Shown piece after piece: positions 39,638 through 48,517 of a stretch of DNA of 64,000 nucleotides. This DNA is from Streptomyces nymphaeiformis. GTDB taxonomy: Bacteria > Actinomycetota > Actinomycetes > Streptomycetales > Streptomycetaceae. The stretch spans positions 682,001 to 746,000 of the forward strand of contig NZ_JACHJY010000003.1 of NCBI RefSeq assembly GCF_014203895.1, given 5' to 3'. Positions within the stretch are counted from its first letter, which is position 1, and every line of letters starts with the position of its first letter. Under the pieces are notes generated by a model that did no database searches, was not told where the DNA came from, and saw only the letters and a program-made list of their open reading frames with translations. The position numbers were made by a program, and so were the translations under genes.

Positions 39638-39997
39638 TCAGGCCGTCCCCTCCTCCCCCTCGCGCCCGGCCTGGGCGCCGGCGGCGGCGAGGACGGAGTC
39701 GAGGAGACCGGGGAAGAGGGCGTCGAGGTCGCTCCTGCGCAGGCAGTTGAGCTTGGCCGTGCCCCGGTACATCTGCCGGATGACACCGCTCTCGCGGAGC
39801 ACCCGGAAGTGGTGCGTGGTGGTCGACTTGGTCACCGGGAGGTCGAAGTACGAGCAGCTGAGTTCGGTGTCCTCGCGCGCCATGTCCCGCACGATCCGCA
39901 GGCGCACGGCGTCCGAGAGGGCGTGCAGCACCTCTTCGAGGCGGATCTGGTCGCGCGTGGGGTGTTCGAGGACGCGCGGGCTGGTGGTGGTCGTCAT
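39638..39997 (-). CDS. ArsR-family HTH repressor
   Basis: Protein of 119 residues with a winged HTH: LEEVLHALSDAVRLRIVRDM, then the recognition segment LPVTKSTTTHHFRVLRESGVI and the wing RGTAKLNCLR. No paired cysteines (CxC or CxxC) of metal-sensing ArsR proteins are present; only single cysteines at SCSYF and LNCL, so a redox or organic signal is more likely. It is divergent from the Old Yellow Enzyme gene, and two 16-bp palindromes lie between, which fits a repressor of both. Confidence 0.9.
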   Translation of the reverse strand: MTTTTSPRVLEHPTRDQIRLEEVLHALSDAVRLRIVRDMAREDTELSCSYFDLPVTKSTTTHHFRVLRESGVIRQMYRGTAKLNCLRRSDLDALFPGLLDSVLAAAGAQAGREGEEGTA

Positions 39998-40034
39998 GGC
40001 GGCGGCTCCACTTCATCCGGGATGCGCCCCATTG

Positions 40035-40084
40035 TACGAGGAGCCTCGTAGTTTGACAGGTGCCGTACTACGATGAGTATCGTA
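40035..40084. promoter_or_regulatory. paired operators of the ArsR/Old Yellow Enzyme promoter
   Basis: TACGAGGAGCCTCGTA at 40035-40050 and TACGATGAGTATCGTA at 40069-40084 are both perfect inverted repeats with the same TACGA/TCGTA ends; their centres are 34 bp apart. They lie 38 bp before the ArsR start and 37 bp before the oxidoreductase start, a strong arrangement for dual control by one dimeric repressor. Confidence 0.7.
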
Positions 40085-40120
40085 CGAGCATCTTCGAGGC
40101 ATCCCGAAACGGAGTCCGTC

Positions 40121-41200
40121 ATGAGCGTCGCCCTCTTCGAGCCGTACACCCTGCGTTCCCTGACCGTGCCCAACCGGGTCTGGATGGCGCCCATGTGCCA
40201 GTACTCGGCGGAGACGAGCGGACCGGGCGCGGGCGTCGCCGGCGACTGGCACTTCGCCCACTACGCGGCCCGTGCCACCGGCGGTGCCGGACTGATCCTC
40301 GTCGAGGCGACCGCCGTCTCCCCCGAGGGCCGCATCAGCCCGGCCGACCTCGGCCTCTGGAACGACACCCAGATCGAAGGACTGCGGCGCATCTCCGGAT
40401 TCCTCAAGGAGCACGGCACCGTCCCCGGCATCCAGATCGGTCATGCCGGACGCAAGGCCTCCACCAACCGGCCCTGGGAGGGCCGCGGCCCGGTCGACCC
40501 GAGCGAGGGCTGGCAGCCCGTCGGCCCCAGCCCGGTCGGGTTCGCCGCGGACCACCAGGTCCCGACCGAGCTGACCGTGGAGAGCATCCGGGAGATCACC
40601 GGACAGTTCGCGGACGCGGCCCGCCGCGCCCTGGAGGCCGGCTTCGAGGTCATCGAGATCCACGGCGCGCACGGGTACCTGATCCACGAGTTCCTCTCCC
40701 CGCACAGCAACCACCGCACCGACGCCTACGGCGGCTCGTTCGAGAACCGCACCCGCCTCGCCCTGGAGGTCGTCGACGCCGTGCGCGCCGTCTGGCCCGA
40801 GGAACTGCCCCTCTTCTTCCGTGTCTCCGCCACCGACTGGCTGGAGCAGCAGGGCTGGACGGCCGACGAGACCGTACGGTTCGCCGCGCTCCTGCGCGAG
40901 CACGGCGTCGACCTCCTCGACGTCTCCACCGGCGGCAACGGCGGACCGGCCGAGATCCCGGTGGGCCCCGGCTACCAGGTGCCCTTCGCCGCCCGCGTCA
41001 AGGCCGAGACCGGGCTGCCCGTCGCCGCCGTCGGCCTGATCACCGACAGCGGGCAGGCCGAGAAGATCCTCGCCAACGGCGAGGCCGACGCGGTCCTCCT
41101 CGGCCGCGAGCTGCTGCGCGACGCCTCCTGGCCGCGCCGCGCCGCCCGCGAGCTGGGCGCCCTGACCCCCGCGCCCTCGCAGTACGCCTGGGCGATCTGA
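40121..41200 (+). CDS. Old Yellow Enzyme-family NADH:flavin oxidoreductase
   Basis: FMN-dependent ene-reductase of 359 residues, of the YqjM-like class: LFEPYTLRSLTVPNRVWMAPMCQYSA has the N-terminal cysteine of that class; then GLILVEATAV, the FMN and substrate residues in QIGHAGRKAS, IEIHGAHGYLIHEFLSP (histidine pair), and VAAVGLITD and ADAVLLGRELLRD for phosphate binding. These enzymes reduce activated alkenes such as enones and quinones. ATG at 40121 has GGAG upstream; an earlier ATG at 40073 lies inside the second operator and is unlikely. Probably induced when the ArsR repressor is relieved by an electrophile. Confidence 0.93.
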   Translation: MSVALFEPYTLRSLTVPNRVWMAPMCQYSAETSGPGAGVAGDWHFAHYAARATGGAGLILVEATAVSPEGRISPADLGLWNDTQIEGLRRISGFLKEHGTVPGIQIGHAGRKASTNRPWEGRGPVDPSEGWQPVGPSPVGFAADHQVPTELTVESIREITGQFADAARRALEAGFEVIEIHGAHGYLIHEFLSPHSNHRTDAYGGSFENRTRLALEVVDAVRAVWPEELPLFFRVSATDWLEQQGWTADETVRFAALLREHGVDLLDVSTGGNGGPAEIPVGPGYQVPFAARVKAETGLPVAAVGLITDSGQAEKILANGEADAVLLGRELLRDASWPRRAARELGALTPAPSQYAWAI

Positions 41201-41287
41201 CCACGGCGCGTCACCGGGAGCCGTTGTCAGTGGCCGGGTGCAGACTGGCCCGTATCAGTGACAACGGCGTCCCTGGAGGTGGCAGCC

Positions 41288-42370
41288 ATGCCCGACGTAC
41301 TCCTCACCGTAGGCACCCGCAAGGGCCTCTTCATCGGGCGGAGGCACGACGGACGATGGGAGTTCGACGATCCCGGCTTCCCCGCGCAGGCGGTGTACTC
41401 GGTGGCCATCGACACCCGGCGGCCGACACCGCGCCTGCTCGCGGGCGGGGACAGCGCGCACTGGGGCCCCTCCGTCTTCCACTCCGACGACCTCGGCAGG
41501 ACCTGGACCGAACCGGCCCGCCCCGCCGTGAAGTTCCCCGAGGACACGGGGGCCTCCCTGGAGCGCGTCTGGCAGCTGCACCCGGCCCCCGGGCACTCCC
41601 CCGACGTCGTGTACGCGGGGACGGAGCCGGCCGCGCTGTTCCGGTCGGCGGACGGCGGCGAGTCCTTCGAGCTCGTCCGCCCGCTCTGGGAGCACCCGAC
41701 GCGCTCGAAGTGGGTGCCCGGCGGAGGCGGCGAGGCCGTGCACACCGTCGTCACGGACCCGCGCGACCCGGACGCGCTGACGGTCGCGGTGTCGACGGCC
41801 GGGGTGTTCCGCTCGCGGGACGGCGGAGCCGCGTGGGCGCCCTCCAACCAGGGTGTGTCCGCGGTCTTCCTGCCCGATCCGAACCCCGAGTTCGGGCAGT
41901 GCGTCCACAAGATCGCCCAGGACGCGGGCGACAACGACCGGCTCTACCTCCAGAACCACTGGGGCGTCTTCCGCAGCGACGACGCCGGCGCGAACTGGTC
42001 CGACATCGGCTCGGGACTCCCCTCGGACTTCGGCTTCGCGGTCGCCGCGCACCCGCACCGCCCGGACACCGCGTACGTCTTCCCGATCACCGCCGACTCC
42101 GACCGGGTTCCGGCGGGCCGCCGCTGCCGCGTCTACCGGACGACGGACGCGGGTGCCACGTGGGAGCCGCTCAGCCGGGGCCTGCCCGAGGGCGACCACT
42201 ACGGCACGGTGCTGCGCGACGCGCTGTGCACGGACGACGCGGACCCGGCGGGCGTCTACTTCGGCAACCGGAACGGCGAGGTGTACGCGAGCGCGGACGA
42301 CGGGGACAGCTGGCAGCTCCTGGCGGAGCACCTGCCGGACGTGCTGTGCGTGCGGGCGGCGGTGATCTGA
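41288..42370 (+). CDS. Asp-box (BNR) beta-propeller protein
   Basis: Protein of 360 residues with at least six Asp boxes of the S-x-D-x-G-x-T/S/A-W/F type: SDDLGRTW, SADGGESF, SRDGGAAW, SDDAGANW, TTDAGATW and SADDGDSW, spaced as in a beta-propeller. It is related to exo-alpha-sialidase-fold and photosystem assembly (YCF48-like) proteins, but has no signal peptide and no sialidase arginine triad is clear, so catalytic activity is doubtful. ATG at 41288 follows GGAGG. It ends at a convergent terminator with ung. Confidence 0.85.
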   Translation: MPDVLLTVGTRKGLFIGRRHDGRWEFDDPGFPAQAVYSVAIDTRRPTPRLLAGGDSAHWGPSVFHSDDLGRTWTEPARPAVKFPEDTGASLERVWQLHPAPGHSPDVVYAGTEPAALFRSADGGESFELVRPLWEHPTRSKWVPGGGGEAVHTVVTDPRDPDALTVAVSTAGVFRSRDGGAAWAPSNQGVSAVFLPDPNPEFGQCVHKIAQDAGDNDRLYLQNHWGVFRSDDAGANWSDIGSGLPSDFGFAVAAHPHRPDTAYVFPITADSDRVPAGRRCRVYRTTDAGATWEPLSRGLPEGDHYGTVLRDALCTDDADPAGVYFGNRNGEVYASADDGDSWQLLAEHLPDVLCVRAAVI

Positions 42371-42405
42371 GGTCACGGCCCGACCCGCCGATCGGGGCGC
42401 CGGTC

Positions 42406-42429
42406 GGGGCGCCGGTCGTCCGGCGCCCC
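42406..42429. terminator. convergent terminator of the propeller gene and ung
   Basis: Perfect 10-bp arms (42406-42415, 42420-42429) and a TCGT loop, in the 66-bp gap between converging stops. The left arm is part of a 12-bp tandem repeat that begins near 42388. Confidence 0.75.
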
Positions 42430-42436
42430 TCCGGGC

Positions 42437-43114
42437 TCAGGGCAGGCGCCAGTCCACGGGCTGGGCGCCCATGCCGAGGAGCATCTCGTTCGCCCGGCTG
42501 AACGGGCGGGAGCCGAAGAAGCCCCGGTCCGCCGACATCGGGGACGGGTGCGCGGACTCGATCGCCGGCAGGTTCCCGAGGAGCGGGCGGGCCCTGCGGG
42601 CGTCACTGCCCCAGAGGATCGAGACCAGGGGCTTGTCCCGGGCGGCCAGCGCGCGGATGGCCTGCTCGGTCACCTCTTCCCAGCCCTTGCCCCGGTGGGC
42701 ACCGGCCTTGCGCGGGGCCGTCGTCAGCGCCCTGTTGAGGAGCAGGACGCCCTGGCGGGCCCACGGCGTCAGATCGCCGTTCGACGGCCGGGGCAGGCCG
42801 AGGTCGGTGTGCAGCTCCCGGAAGATGTTCTCCAGGCTGGGCGGCAGCGAGCGGACCTCGGGCGCGACCGAGAAGCTGAGCCCCATCGGCATCCCCGGTG
42901 TGTGATAGGGGTCCTGACCCACGATCAGGACCCGCACCTCGTCGAAGGGCTGCTGGAAGGCCCGCAGCACATTCGGTCCGGACGGCAGGTACGTCCGGCC
43001 CGCGGCGATCTCCGCCCGCAGGAAGTCGCCCATCGCGGCGACACGTCCCGCGACGGGGCCCAGGGCCTCCGCCCAGCCGGGCTCCACCAGTTCGTTCAAG
43101 GGTCGCGCTGTCAC
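42437..43114 (-). CDS. ung: uracil-DNA glycosylase (family 1)
   Basis: DNA repair enzyme of 225 residues that removes uracil from DNA. Motif [23 protein letters not shown] with the catalytic aspartate and the PYH triad near residues 65-85, the uracil-binding asparagine in [13 protein letters not shown], and motif [22 protein letters not shown] with the catalytic histidine near 190 are all present. Length is normal. GTG start with a poor ribosome site. Divergent from the BadF-type kinase gene. Confidence 0.97.
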   Translation of the reverse strand: MTARPLNELVEPGWAEALGPVAGRVAAMGDFLRAEIAAGRTYLPSGPNVLRAFQQPFDEVRVLIVGQDPYHTPGMPMGLSFSVAPEVRSLPPSLENIFRELHTDLGLPRPSNGDLTPWARQGVLLLNRALTTAPRKAGAHRGKGWEEVTEQAIRALAARDKPLVSILWGSDARRARPLLGNLPAIESAHPSPMSADRGFFGSRPFSRANEMLLGMGAQPVDWRLP

Positions 43115-43202
43115 AGTCCGTCACTCTACCGGCCTACGCTGACAACGGGGTCCGGCGCGGACCCCCGCCGGCTCCCGCTCACGTCTCCGAGGATGGTGCA
43201 CC

Positions 43203-44288
43203 GTGGTCTCCGTGGATCCCGTACGTCCCGCTCTTCCCGTGGCCGAGTCCTCCGACGCCCTGGTCGTCGGCGTCGACTCCGGCGGTTCGGGGCTCCGCGT
43301 CGCGCTGGCCGAGGCGGTGAGCGGCACCGTCCTGGAGACCGTCTCCTCCCGGGAGCCGGTGCGGACCGGACCGGGCGGGATCTCCGCCGGTCACTTCCTG
43401 GAGCAGGCCCTGCCCTCCGTCGCCGCCCTGCGGGAGCGGGCCGGCGGGCGGCCGGTCGCGGCCGTCGCCGTGGGTGCCGCGGGGATGGCGACCCTCGGGG
43501 ACGAGCTGCGGGCCGAACTGCCGGGCGCCTTCGCGGAGGCGTGGGGGGTGCGCCGTCTGGCGCTCGCGGCCGACGCGGTCACCGCCTACGCCGGGGCGCT
43601 CGGCCAGCGGCCGGGCGTCGTCGTCGCCGGCGGTACGGGGCTGATCGCGCTCGGCACGGACCTGGCGTCCTGGCGGCGGGCCGACGGCTGGGGGCACCTG
43701 CTCGGCGACTGCGGCAGCGGCGCCTGGATCGGCCGGTCGGGCCTCGAGGCGGCGATGCGCGCGTACGACGGGCGGCGCGGGGGTTCGACGGAGCTCCTGG
43801 CGCGGGCCGAGAAGCTCTTCGGGCCCGCGGCCGGACTGGCGGGCGTGCTCTACCCGCGTACGGACCGGCCCGCCGTACTCGCCTCCTTCGCCCCCGAGGT
43901 GGGGCGGTGCGCCGGGTCGGATCCGGTGGCGGCTGGCATCCTCGCGCGGGCCGGTGCGCACATCGCCGAGGCCGCCGAGGCCGCGTGTCCCGCGGAGCCC
44001 GGTGCTTCGGTGGCCCTCACCGGCGGACTCTTCAAGATGGGCGAGCCCCTGCTCGCCCCGCTCCGGTCCGCTCTCGCGGAGTTGCTGCCGGAGGCCCGGG
44101 CGGTGGAGCCGGCGGGAGACCCTCTCGCCGGGGCGGTCGCCCTCGCCTCCGCGCTCGCCACCGACACCCTGCGCCTGCCGGAACACCCGTCGCTGCTCCG
44201 CCTGTTCGGCGCCGAGGGGGTCAAGGCGGGGCCTTCCGCCCAGTTGGGACGCGGTGCGCGGCGGCGGGAGTCGCCCCGTACGGAGTGA
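43203..44288 (+). CDS. BadF/BadG-type ATPase, N-acetylglucosamine kinase-like
   Basis: Protein of 361 residues of the ASKHA superfamily: VVGVDSGGSGLRVALAE phosphate-1 loop near residue 22, GVVVAGGTGLIALG phosphate-2 loop near 140, then GWGHLLGDCGSGAWIGR, which carries the G-D/C-G-S pattern of N-acetylglucosamine kinases, and the C-terminal SVALTGGLFKMG adenosine motif. It has no iron-sulfur cysteines like true BadF activases, so a sugar kinase role is more likely. GTG start; the first 18 residues are a flexible leader. The neighbours do not confirm the substrate. Confidence 0.85.
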   Translation: MVSVDPVRPALPVAESSDALVVGVDSGGSGLRVALAEAVSGTVLETVSSREPVRTGPGGISAGHFLEQALPSVAALRERAGGRPVAAVAVGAAGMATLGDELRAELPGAFAEAWGVRRLALAADAVTAYAGALGQRPGVVVAGGTGLIALGTDLASWRRADGWGHLLGDCGSGAWIGRSGLEAAMRAYDGRRGGSTELLARAEKLFGPAAGLAGVLYPRTDRPAVLASFAPEVGRCAGSDPVAAGILARAGAHIAEAAEAACPAEPGASVALTGGLFKMGEPLLAPLRSALAELLPEARAVEPAGDPLAGAVALASALATDTLRLPEHPSLLRLFGAEGVKAGPSAQLGRGARRRESPRTE

Positions 44289-44438
44289 AGGAGACGAGGA
44301 AGCGGAACCGGCGCCGGGGCGGGTGCGCAAGCGTGGCGGAACGGAAGTCGGAACAGAGAGCGGACATAGAGGGGCAGAAGGCACGTGACCGCACCTCAGC
44401 CAACGGCGCGGCGGGCGAAACCAGTAGCATGCGGCGCC

Positions 44439-45362
44439 ATGAGCTCCCCCACTGGGCCTGCTTCCGGCCTGCCTGTACGAATGCCTCGACCCCGCCAGTC
44501 CGGGCGGCACCGTCGCCCCGAACCCGCGGCGGCGCCCGAGGGCGCTCCCGCACTGGTTCTCGCCGTGCCCGGCGCGCCGTCCGCCGCCATACGCTCGCTG
44601 GCCGAGGAGGTCGTGAGCATCGCCCGCTCCGAGCTGCCCGGCCTGGAGGCCGCGATCGGCTTCCTGGAGGGCGACGACACCGAGTACCCCTCGCTCTCGA
44701 CCGTCCTCGCGGCGACCGAGAAGCTGCGCACCGAGCGGTACGAGCTGGCCCTGGCCGCCGGCCGCGAGGCCACCGCCCCGACGGGCCCGGCCGCGGTCGT
44801 CGTCCCGCTGCTCGCGGGCCCTGACAGCGCGCAGATGCGCCAGGTGCGCCAGGCCCTCATGGACGGCGGCAACACCGCCGAGCTGACCGATGTCCTCGGC
44901 CCGCACCCGCTGCTCGCCGAGGCGCTGCACGTGCGGCTCTCCGAGGCCGGTCTGGCCCGCGCCGACCGCGCCCGGCTCTTCACCGTCGCGACGGCCGCCG
45001 ACGGCATCATCCTGGCCACGGTCGGCGGCGAGGAGGCCGTGCAGGCCGCCGGCATCACCGGCATGCTGCTCGCCGCGCGCCTCGCCGTCCCGGTGATGGC
45101 CGCCGCGCTCGACCAGGAGGGTTCCATCACCTCCGTGGCCGATCAGCTGCGCGCCGCCGGCGCGGAGCAGCTGGCCCTCGCCCCGTACCTGATCGGCCCC
45201 GAGCTGGCCGAGGGCCTCCTCGACGAGGCGTCGAAGGAGGCGGGCTGCGCCGCCGCCGAGCCGCTGGGGGCCTACCCGGCGATCGGCAAGCTGGTGCTCT
45301 CGCAGTACACCGCCGCGCTGGGCATCCCGCTGCAGCAGCCGCAGGGCGCGCCCTCGCTCTGA
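44439..45362 (+). CDS. CbiX-like (sirohydrochlorin chelatase fold) protein lacking the usual metal-site histidines
   Basis: Protein of 307 residues with the fold pattern of two CbiX-like halves: LAVPGAPSAAIRSLAEEVVS, AAVVVPLLAGPDSAQMRQVRQAL, DVLGPHPLLAEALHVRLSEAG, then LFTVATAADGIILATVGG, and PYLIGPELAEGLLDEASKEAG with PLGAYPAIGKLVLSQY. In active chelatases the first motif is AHGSR and the second contains a GYH or GFH histidine; here these are VPGAP and GPDSA, so neither histidine is present. A structural or regulatory role is likely. ATG at 44439 lies eight bases after TAGCAT (leaderless-type); a GTG at 44385 is an alternative. It is 150 bp after the BadF-type gene. Confidence 0.78.
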   Translation: MSSPTGPASGLPVRMPRPRQSGRHRRPEPAAAPEGAPALVLAVPGAPSAAIRSLAEEVVSIARSELPGLEAAIGFLEGDDTEYPSLSTVLAATEKLRTERYELALAAGREATAPTGPAAVVVPLLAGPDSAQMRQVRQALMDGGNTAELTDVLGPHPLLAEALHVRLSEAGLARADRARLFTVATAADGIILATVGGEEAVQAAGITGMLLAARLAVPVMAAALDQEGSITSVADQLRAAGAEQLALAPYLIGPELAEGLLDEASKEAGCAAAEPLGAYPAIGKLVLSQYTAALGIPLQQPQGAPSL

Positions 45363-45397
45363 GGCCCGCTCGCAGGCCCCGGCCCCCGCGCCGTACG

Positions 45398-45435
45398 GAA
45401 GGGCCCGCTCCGGAATCGTCCGGCGCGGGCCCTTC
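45398..45435. terminator. convergent terminator with nested stems
   Basis: Outer arms of 11 bp (45398-45408, 45425-45435) enclose an inner CCGGA-ATCG-TCCGG stem, in the gap between the convergent CbiX-like and lactonase-family genes. Confidence 0.8.
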
Positions 45436-45467
45436 GTCGTACCCCGACCGTCCCCCGCCCGGCAGTC

Positions 45468-46523
45468 TCAGCCGAAGACGACGCAGGAGGCCGCGGGGGC
45501 CTCGATCGCGCCCGTGCGCGTCGGGATCCCGGTCTCCGGGTCGAGGGTGAACCAGGTGACGTCGCCGGAGCGCTCGTTCGCCGCGTACAGGTGCCGCCCG
45601 GAGGGGGCGAGGGTGAGGTCGCGGGGCCAGGTGCCGCCGCAGGGCACGGTGGCGACGAGACGGGCCTCGGCGCCGTCCGCCCCGAGGGTGAGCACGGCGA
45701 GGGTGTCGGCGCCGCGCACGGCGGCCCAGAGGAAGCGGCCGTCGGGGGAGACGACCACCTCGGAGGGGTGGCTGGGGCCGGTGGCGCCCTCGGGGACGAC
45801 GGGGGTCTCGCCGAGCGGTTCCAGGACGCCCCGCGCGGCGTCCCAGCGGCAGATGGTGAGGGTGGGCTCCAGCTCGTTCAGGACGTACGCGTGGGTGCCG
45901 GCCGGGTGGAAGGCGAGGTGGCGCGGCCCGGTGCCGGGGCGCAGCGCGGTCTCGCCGTGGAGGGTGAGCCGCCCGGTCGCGGGGTCGAGCGCGCAGATCC
46001 GTACCGAGTCGGTGCCGAGGTCCACGCTGACGACCCAGTCGCCGCTGGGGTCGGGGAGCACCTGGTGGGCGTGCGGGCCGCTCTGGCGGTCGGCGACGGG
46101 GCCGCCGCCCTCGTGCCGCAGGACGGTGGTGGCGGTGCGGGCGGTGCCGTCCTCGGCCAGGGGGAGGGCGGTGACGCTGCCGGAGGTGTAGTTGGCGGTG
46201 AGGAGGTGTCCGGCGGCGAGCGCCAGGTGGGTGGGGCCCGCGCCGTCGACGGGGACGGGGTCGCCCAGCGGCCGGGGCGCCGGCCCGGTGACGTCGAAGG
46301 CGGCGACGGCGCCCGCGTCGGTCTCGGACACGGCGTGGAGCACGGGGCCGGCGAGGGCGAGGAAGGAGGGGTCGGCGACGGCGTCGTCGGCGCCGGTGAC
46401 GGTCAGCGCGCCGGTCGCCTCGTCCACGTCGGCGGCGAGGACGCCGCGGCCGCCCGCCGAGGTGAAGGAGCCGATGTACGCCCGTACCCCGCTCCGGCCC
46501 TGATCCGTCCCTGTGCCGCCCAC
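45468..46523 (-). CDS. lactonase-family seven-bladed propeller protein (6-phosphogluconolactonase-like)
   Basis: Protein of 351 residues of the PF10282 type: VRAYIGSFTSAGGRGVLAAD at the start, repeated L-x-x-H/P-S-G-x-Y-A-N elements (LPDPSGDWVVSVDLG, FHPAGTHAYVLNELEP, VSPDGRFLWAAVRG, LAPSGRHLYAANERSG). The QSGPHAHQVLPDPSG motif is typical of the family. Members hydrolyse lactones, but many are uncharacterised; no signal peptide is seen, so it is likely cytoplasmic. GTG follows GGGGAGG. It lies 104 bp after the FUSC-type gene on the same strand. Confidence 0.88.
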   Translation of the reverse strand: MGGTGTDQGRSGVRAYIGSFTSAGGRGVLAADVDEATGALTVTGADDAVADPSFLALAGPVLHAVSETDAGAVAAFDVTGPAPRPLGDPVPVDGAGPTHLALAAGHLLTANYTSGSVTALPLAEDGTARTATTVLRHEGGGPVADRQSGPHAHQVLPDPSGDWVVSVDLGTDSVRICALDPATGRLTLHGETALRPGTGPRHLAFHPAGTHAYVLNELEPTLTICRWDAARGVLEPLGETPVVPEGATGPSHPSEVVVSPDGRFLWAAVRGADTLAVLTLGADGAEARLVATVPCGGTWPRDLTLAPSGRHLYAANERSGDVTWFTLDPETGIPTRTGAIEAPAASCVVFG

Positions 46524-46627
46524 GGCGCCTCCCCTGTCCCCGGGCCGGTCGCGGTCGACCGGCCGTCGTCTCTCGTCGGGCCGACGGTAGCAGGCGGTCT
46601 AGACCAAATCGCGGAGCCCGGGGCCCT

Positions 46628-48145
46628 TCAGGAGCGGACCATCCACGCGCCGGGCGGGGTCCGCAGCGGAGCGTCCAGCTCCGTGAGCACGCGCGCGAGC
46701 CCGCGAGCATGGACGAGGGCCGGCGCACCCGCGTGGGCCTCGCCGTCGGCCCGGAGGTGACCCTCCAGCTCCATCGCGGCCCCTTCGCGCGAGGTGAGGG
46801 CCTCCACGGCGGCCTCCACCCGCCAGCAGGCGGCGGCCAGGCGGGCGTCGTGACTGGCGTCCGGGTCGGCGGCCACGGCGACGAGTCCCCGCACCTCGGC
46901 GGCCGCCTCGTCGAGGAGCACGAGGACCTGGCGCGCCCGCTGCTTCCTCCCCAGGAAGGGGGTCAGCGGATGCACCAGCGGAGCCAGCGAGAGCCGGACG
47001 CGCCCGAGGAGCGCCTCCAGCTCGGCGGCGTGCGGCGTCGGGTCGGCGGCCTCCTCGCCCGCGAGACGGCGCACGGACGCCGACGTGGCGGACCGGACGC
47101 ACAGCAGCGCCCGCTGGATCCACGCGTCGTTCGTGGTGTGCGTCCGTACGGGGAGGACCAGCGTCACGGCGAGGCCGGCGCACACGGCCCCGACGACGGT
47201 CTCGGACACCCGCAGGAGGAGCAGCGCGCCGTCGAGCACCCCGAGGAGCCCGTAGAGCAGGCTGGCCATCACGGTGACCGCGAGGATCATCCAGCTGTAC
47301 GAGACGGGGGCGGCGTAGAAGATCCCGAACACGCACACGGCGACCAGCAGCGCGGTGGCGACGGGGGCGCCGCCCAGCGGGATGGCGACGAGGAATCCGG
47401 CGGCGATGCCGGTGACGGTCCCGAGGACGCGGCGGAAGCCCCGGACGAGCGTCTCGCCCCGGGAGGCCGTGTTGACGAAGATCCACCAGACGGTGCCGAC
47501 GGCCCAGTACCAGCGCTGCTCCGAGAGGACCTGTCCGATGACGAGGGCCGCCCCGGAGGCGACGGCGACCTGGACGGCCTGGCGGGTGGTGGCCCGGGCG
47601 AGGCCCGTCCCGGGCAGCGGGGCGGGCGCCGCCGGCGGCGGGACCCGGCGCTCGATGGGCCACAGCACGAAGCGCACGGCCGCGGCCGCACCCAGGGCGA
47701 TGCCGGTGGCCGCGTACAGCTCGGGGAGCTGGGCGGGGAGGGCGTGCAGGAACTGGGTCACGAAGAACTGCATGAAGGCGAAGATGCCGAGCGCGTGTCC
47801 GCGCGGCCCCCAGCGGCGCGCGTACACGCCGGCGAAGATCACGAGCAGCCAGGCCGCGTCGCGCAGGGCCGGAGCGCCGTGCAGGAGGGTCGCGAGGGCG
47901 AGCACCGGGAAGCCGACCGTGGGCAGCAGGGCCGTGGTGACGGCCTGACGGCGCACGCTGGGGTCGGCGACCGTGAAGAGGGCGAGCAGCGCGGCGAGCC
48001 CGGCGGTGATGGACGCGACGAGGGACAGACCGGACAGCTCGGCCAGGGCGACCGCGAGCGCGATGCCGAGGACGGCGCGCAGCGAGACCCTGAGCCTGAC
48101 GCGCCCCGGATCCGGGGCCATGAAGTACTTGTGCACGGCGGCCAA
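46628..48145 (-). CDS. FUSC-family integral membrane protein
   Basis: Protein of about 505 residues with two blocks of membrane helices (about residues 25-160 and 205-330) and a C-terminal cytoplasmic helical domain. The FUSC signature is the second block: VASGAALVIGQVLSEQRWYW, SRGETLVRGFRRVLGTVTG, and SYSWMILAVTVMASLLYG. It is related to aromatic acid or fusaric acid efflux proteins. A TTG at 48145 with an AAGGGGGG ribosome site just upstream is my preferred start; a GTG at 48172 would add nine residues and lacks a site. Substrate unknown. Confidence 0.82.
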   Translation of the reverse strand: MAAVHKYFMAPDPGRVRLRVSLRAVLGIALAVALAELSGLSLVASITAGLAALLALFTVADPSVRRQAVTTALLPTVGFPVLALATLLHGAPALRDAAWLLVIFAGVYARRWGPRGHALGIFAFMQFFVTQFLHALPAQLPELYAATGIALGAAAAVRFVLWPIERRVPPPAAPAPLPGTGLARATTRQAVQVAVASGAALVIGQVLSEQRWYWAVGTVWWIFVNTASRGETLVRGFRRVLGTVTGIAAGFLVAIPLGGAPVATALLVAVCVFGIFYAAPVSYSWMILAVTVMASLLYGLLGVLDGALLLLRVSETVVGAVCAGLAVTLVLPVRTHTTNDAWIQRALLCVRSATSASVRRLAGEEAADPTPHAAELEALLGRVRLSLAPLVHPLTPFLGRKQRARQVLVLLDEAAAEVRGLVAVAADPDASHDARLAAACWRVEAAVEALTSREGAAMELEGHLRADGEAHAGAPALVHARGLARVLTELDAPLRTPPGAWMVRS

Positions 48146-48517
48146 TCCCGCCCCCCTTGATCTGTCCCTCACCGCGCGCGAGACGTCCCCGGGGGTGGTG
48201 GGGGCTCGGACACGACGAAAGCACCGCGGGCCGGTCCGGCCTCGTCGCCGGACGGCGCTGCGCGGCGCCGAAGATGTGTGATGGCTACAAGGATAGACCG
48301 AAGGGGGTACAGCGGCTCAACTCACCGGCGAAAGGGTGGGCCATCGGCCCAGCGACACGCCGAGACGGGTGACCGGACGGAGCCATTGGCCCACACCGCC
48401 GGACACCGGATGCCGGCGGCGCCGCCCACGCGCCGGTGTCTTCACCGATGAGTTCGGCGTCCTCGAACGGTCTGCCCGGCGACACGACCGTTCCCGACCG
48501 TTCTCGACAGGAGTGCC
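48146..48517. promoter_or_regulatory. promoter region between FUSC-type and VOC genes
   Basis: No gene is seen in this 372-bp gap. Close to the VOC start, GAACGGTC (48465-48472) is followed by two direct GACCGTTC copies (48486-48493, 48496-48503), so one inverted and one tandem half-site precede the gene by less than 55 bp. These could be operator half-sites. The rest is GC-rich with no clear promoter box except GGATAG near 48291. Confidence 0.4.
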
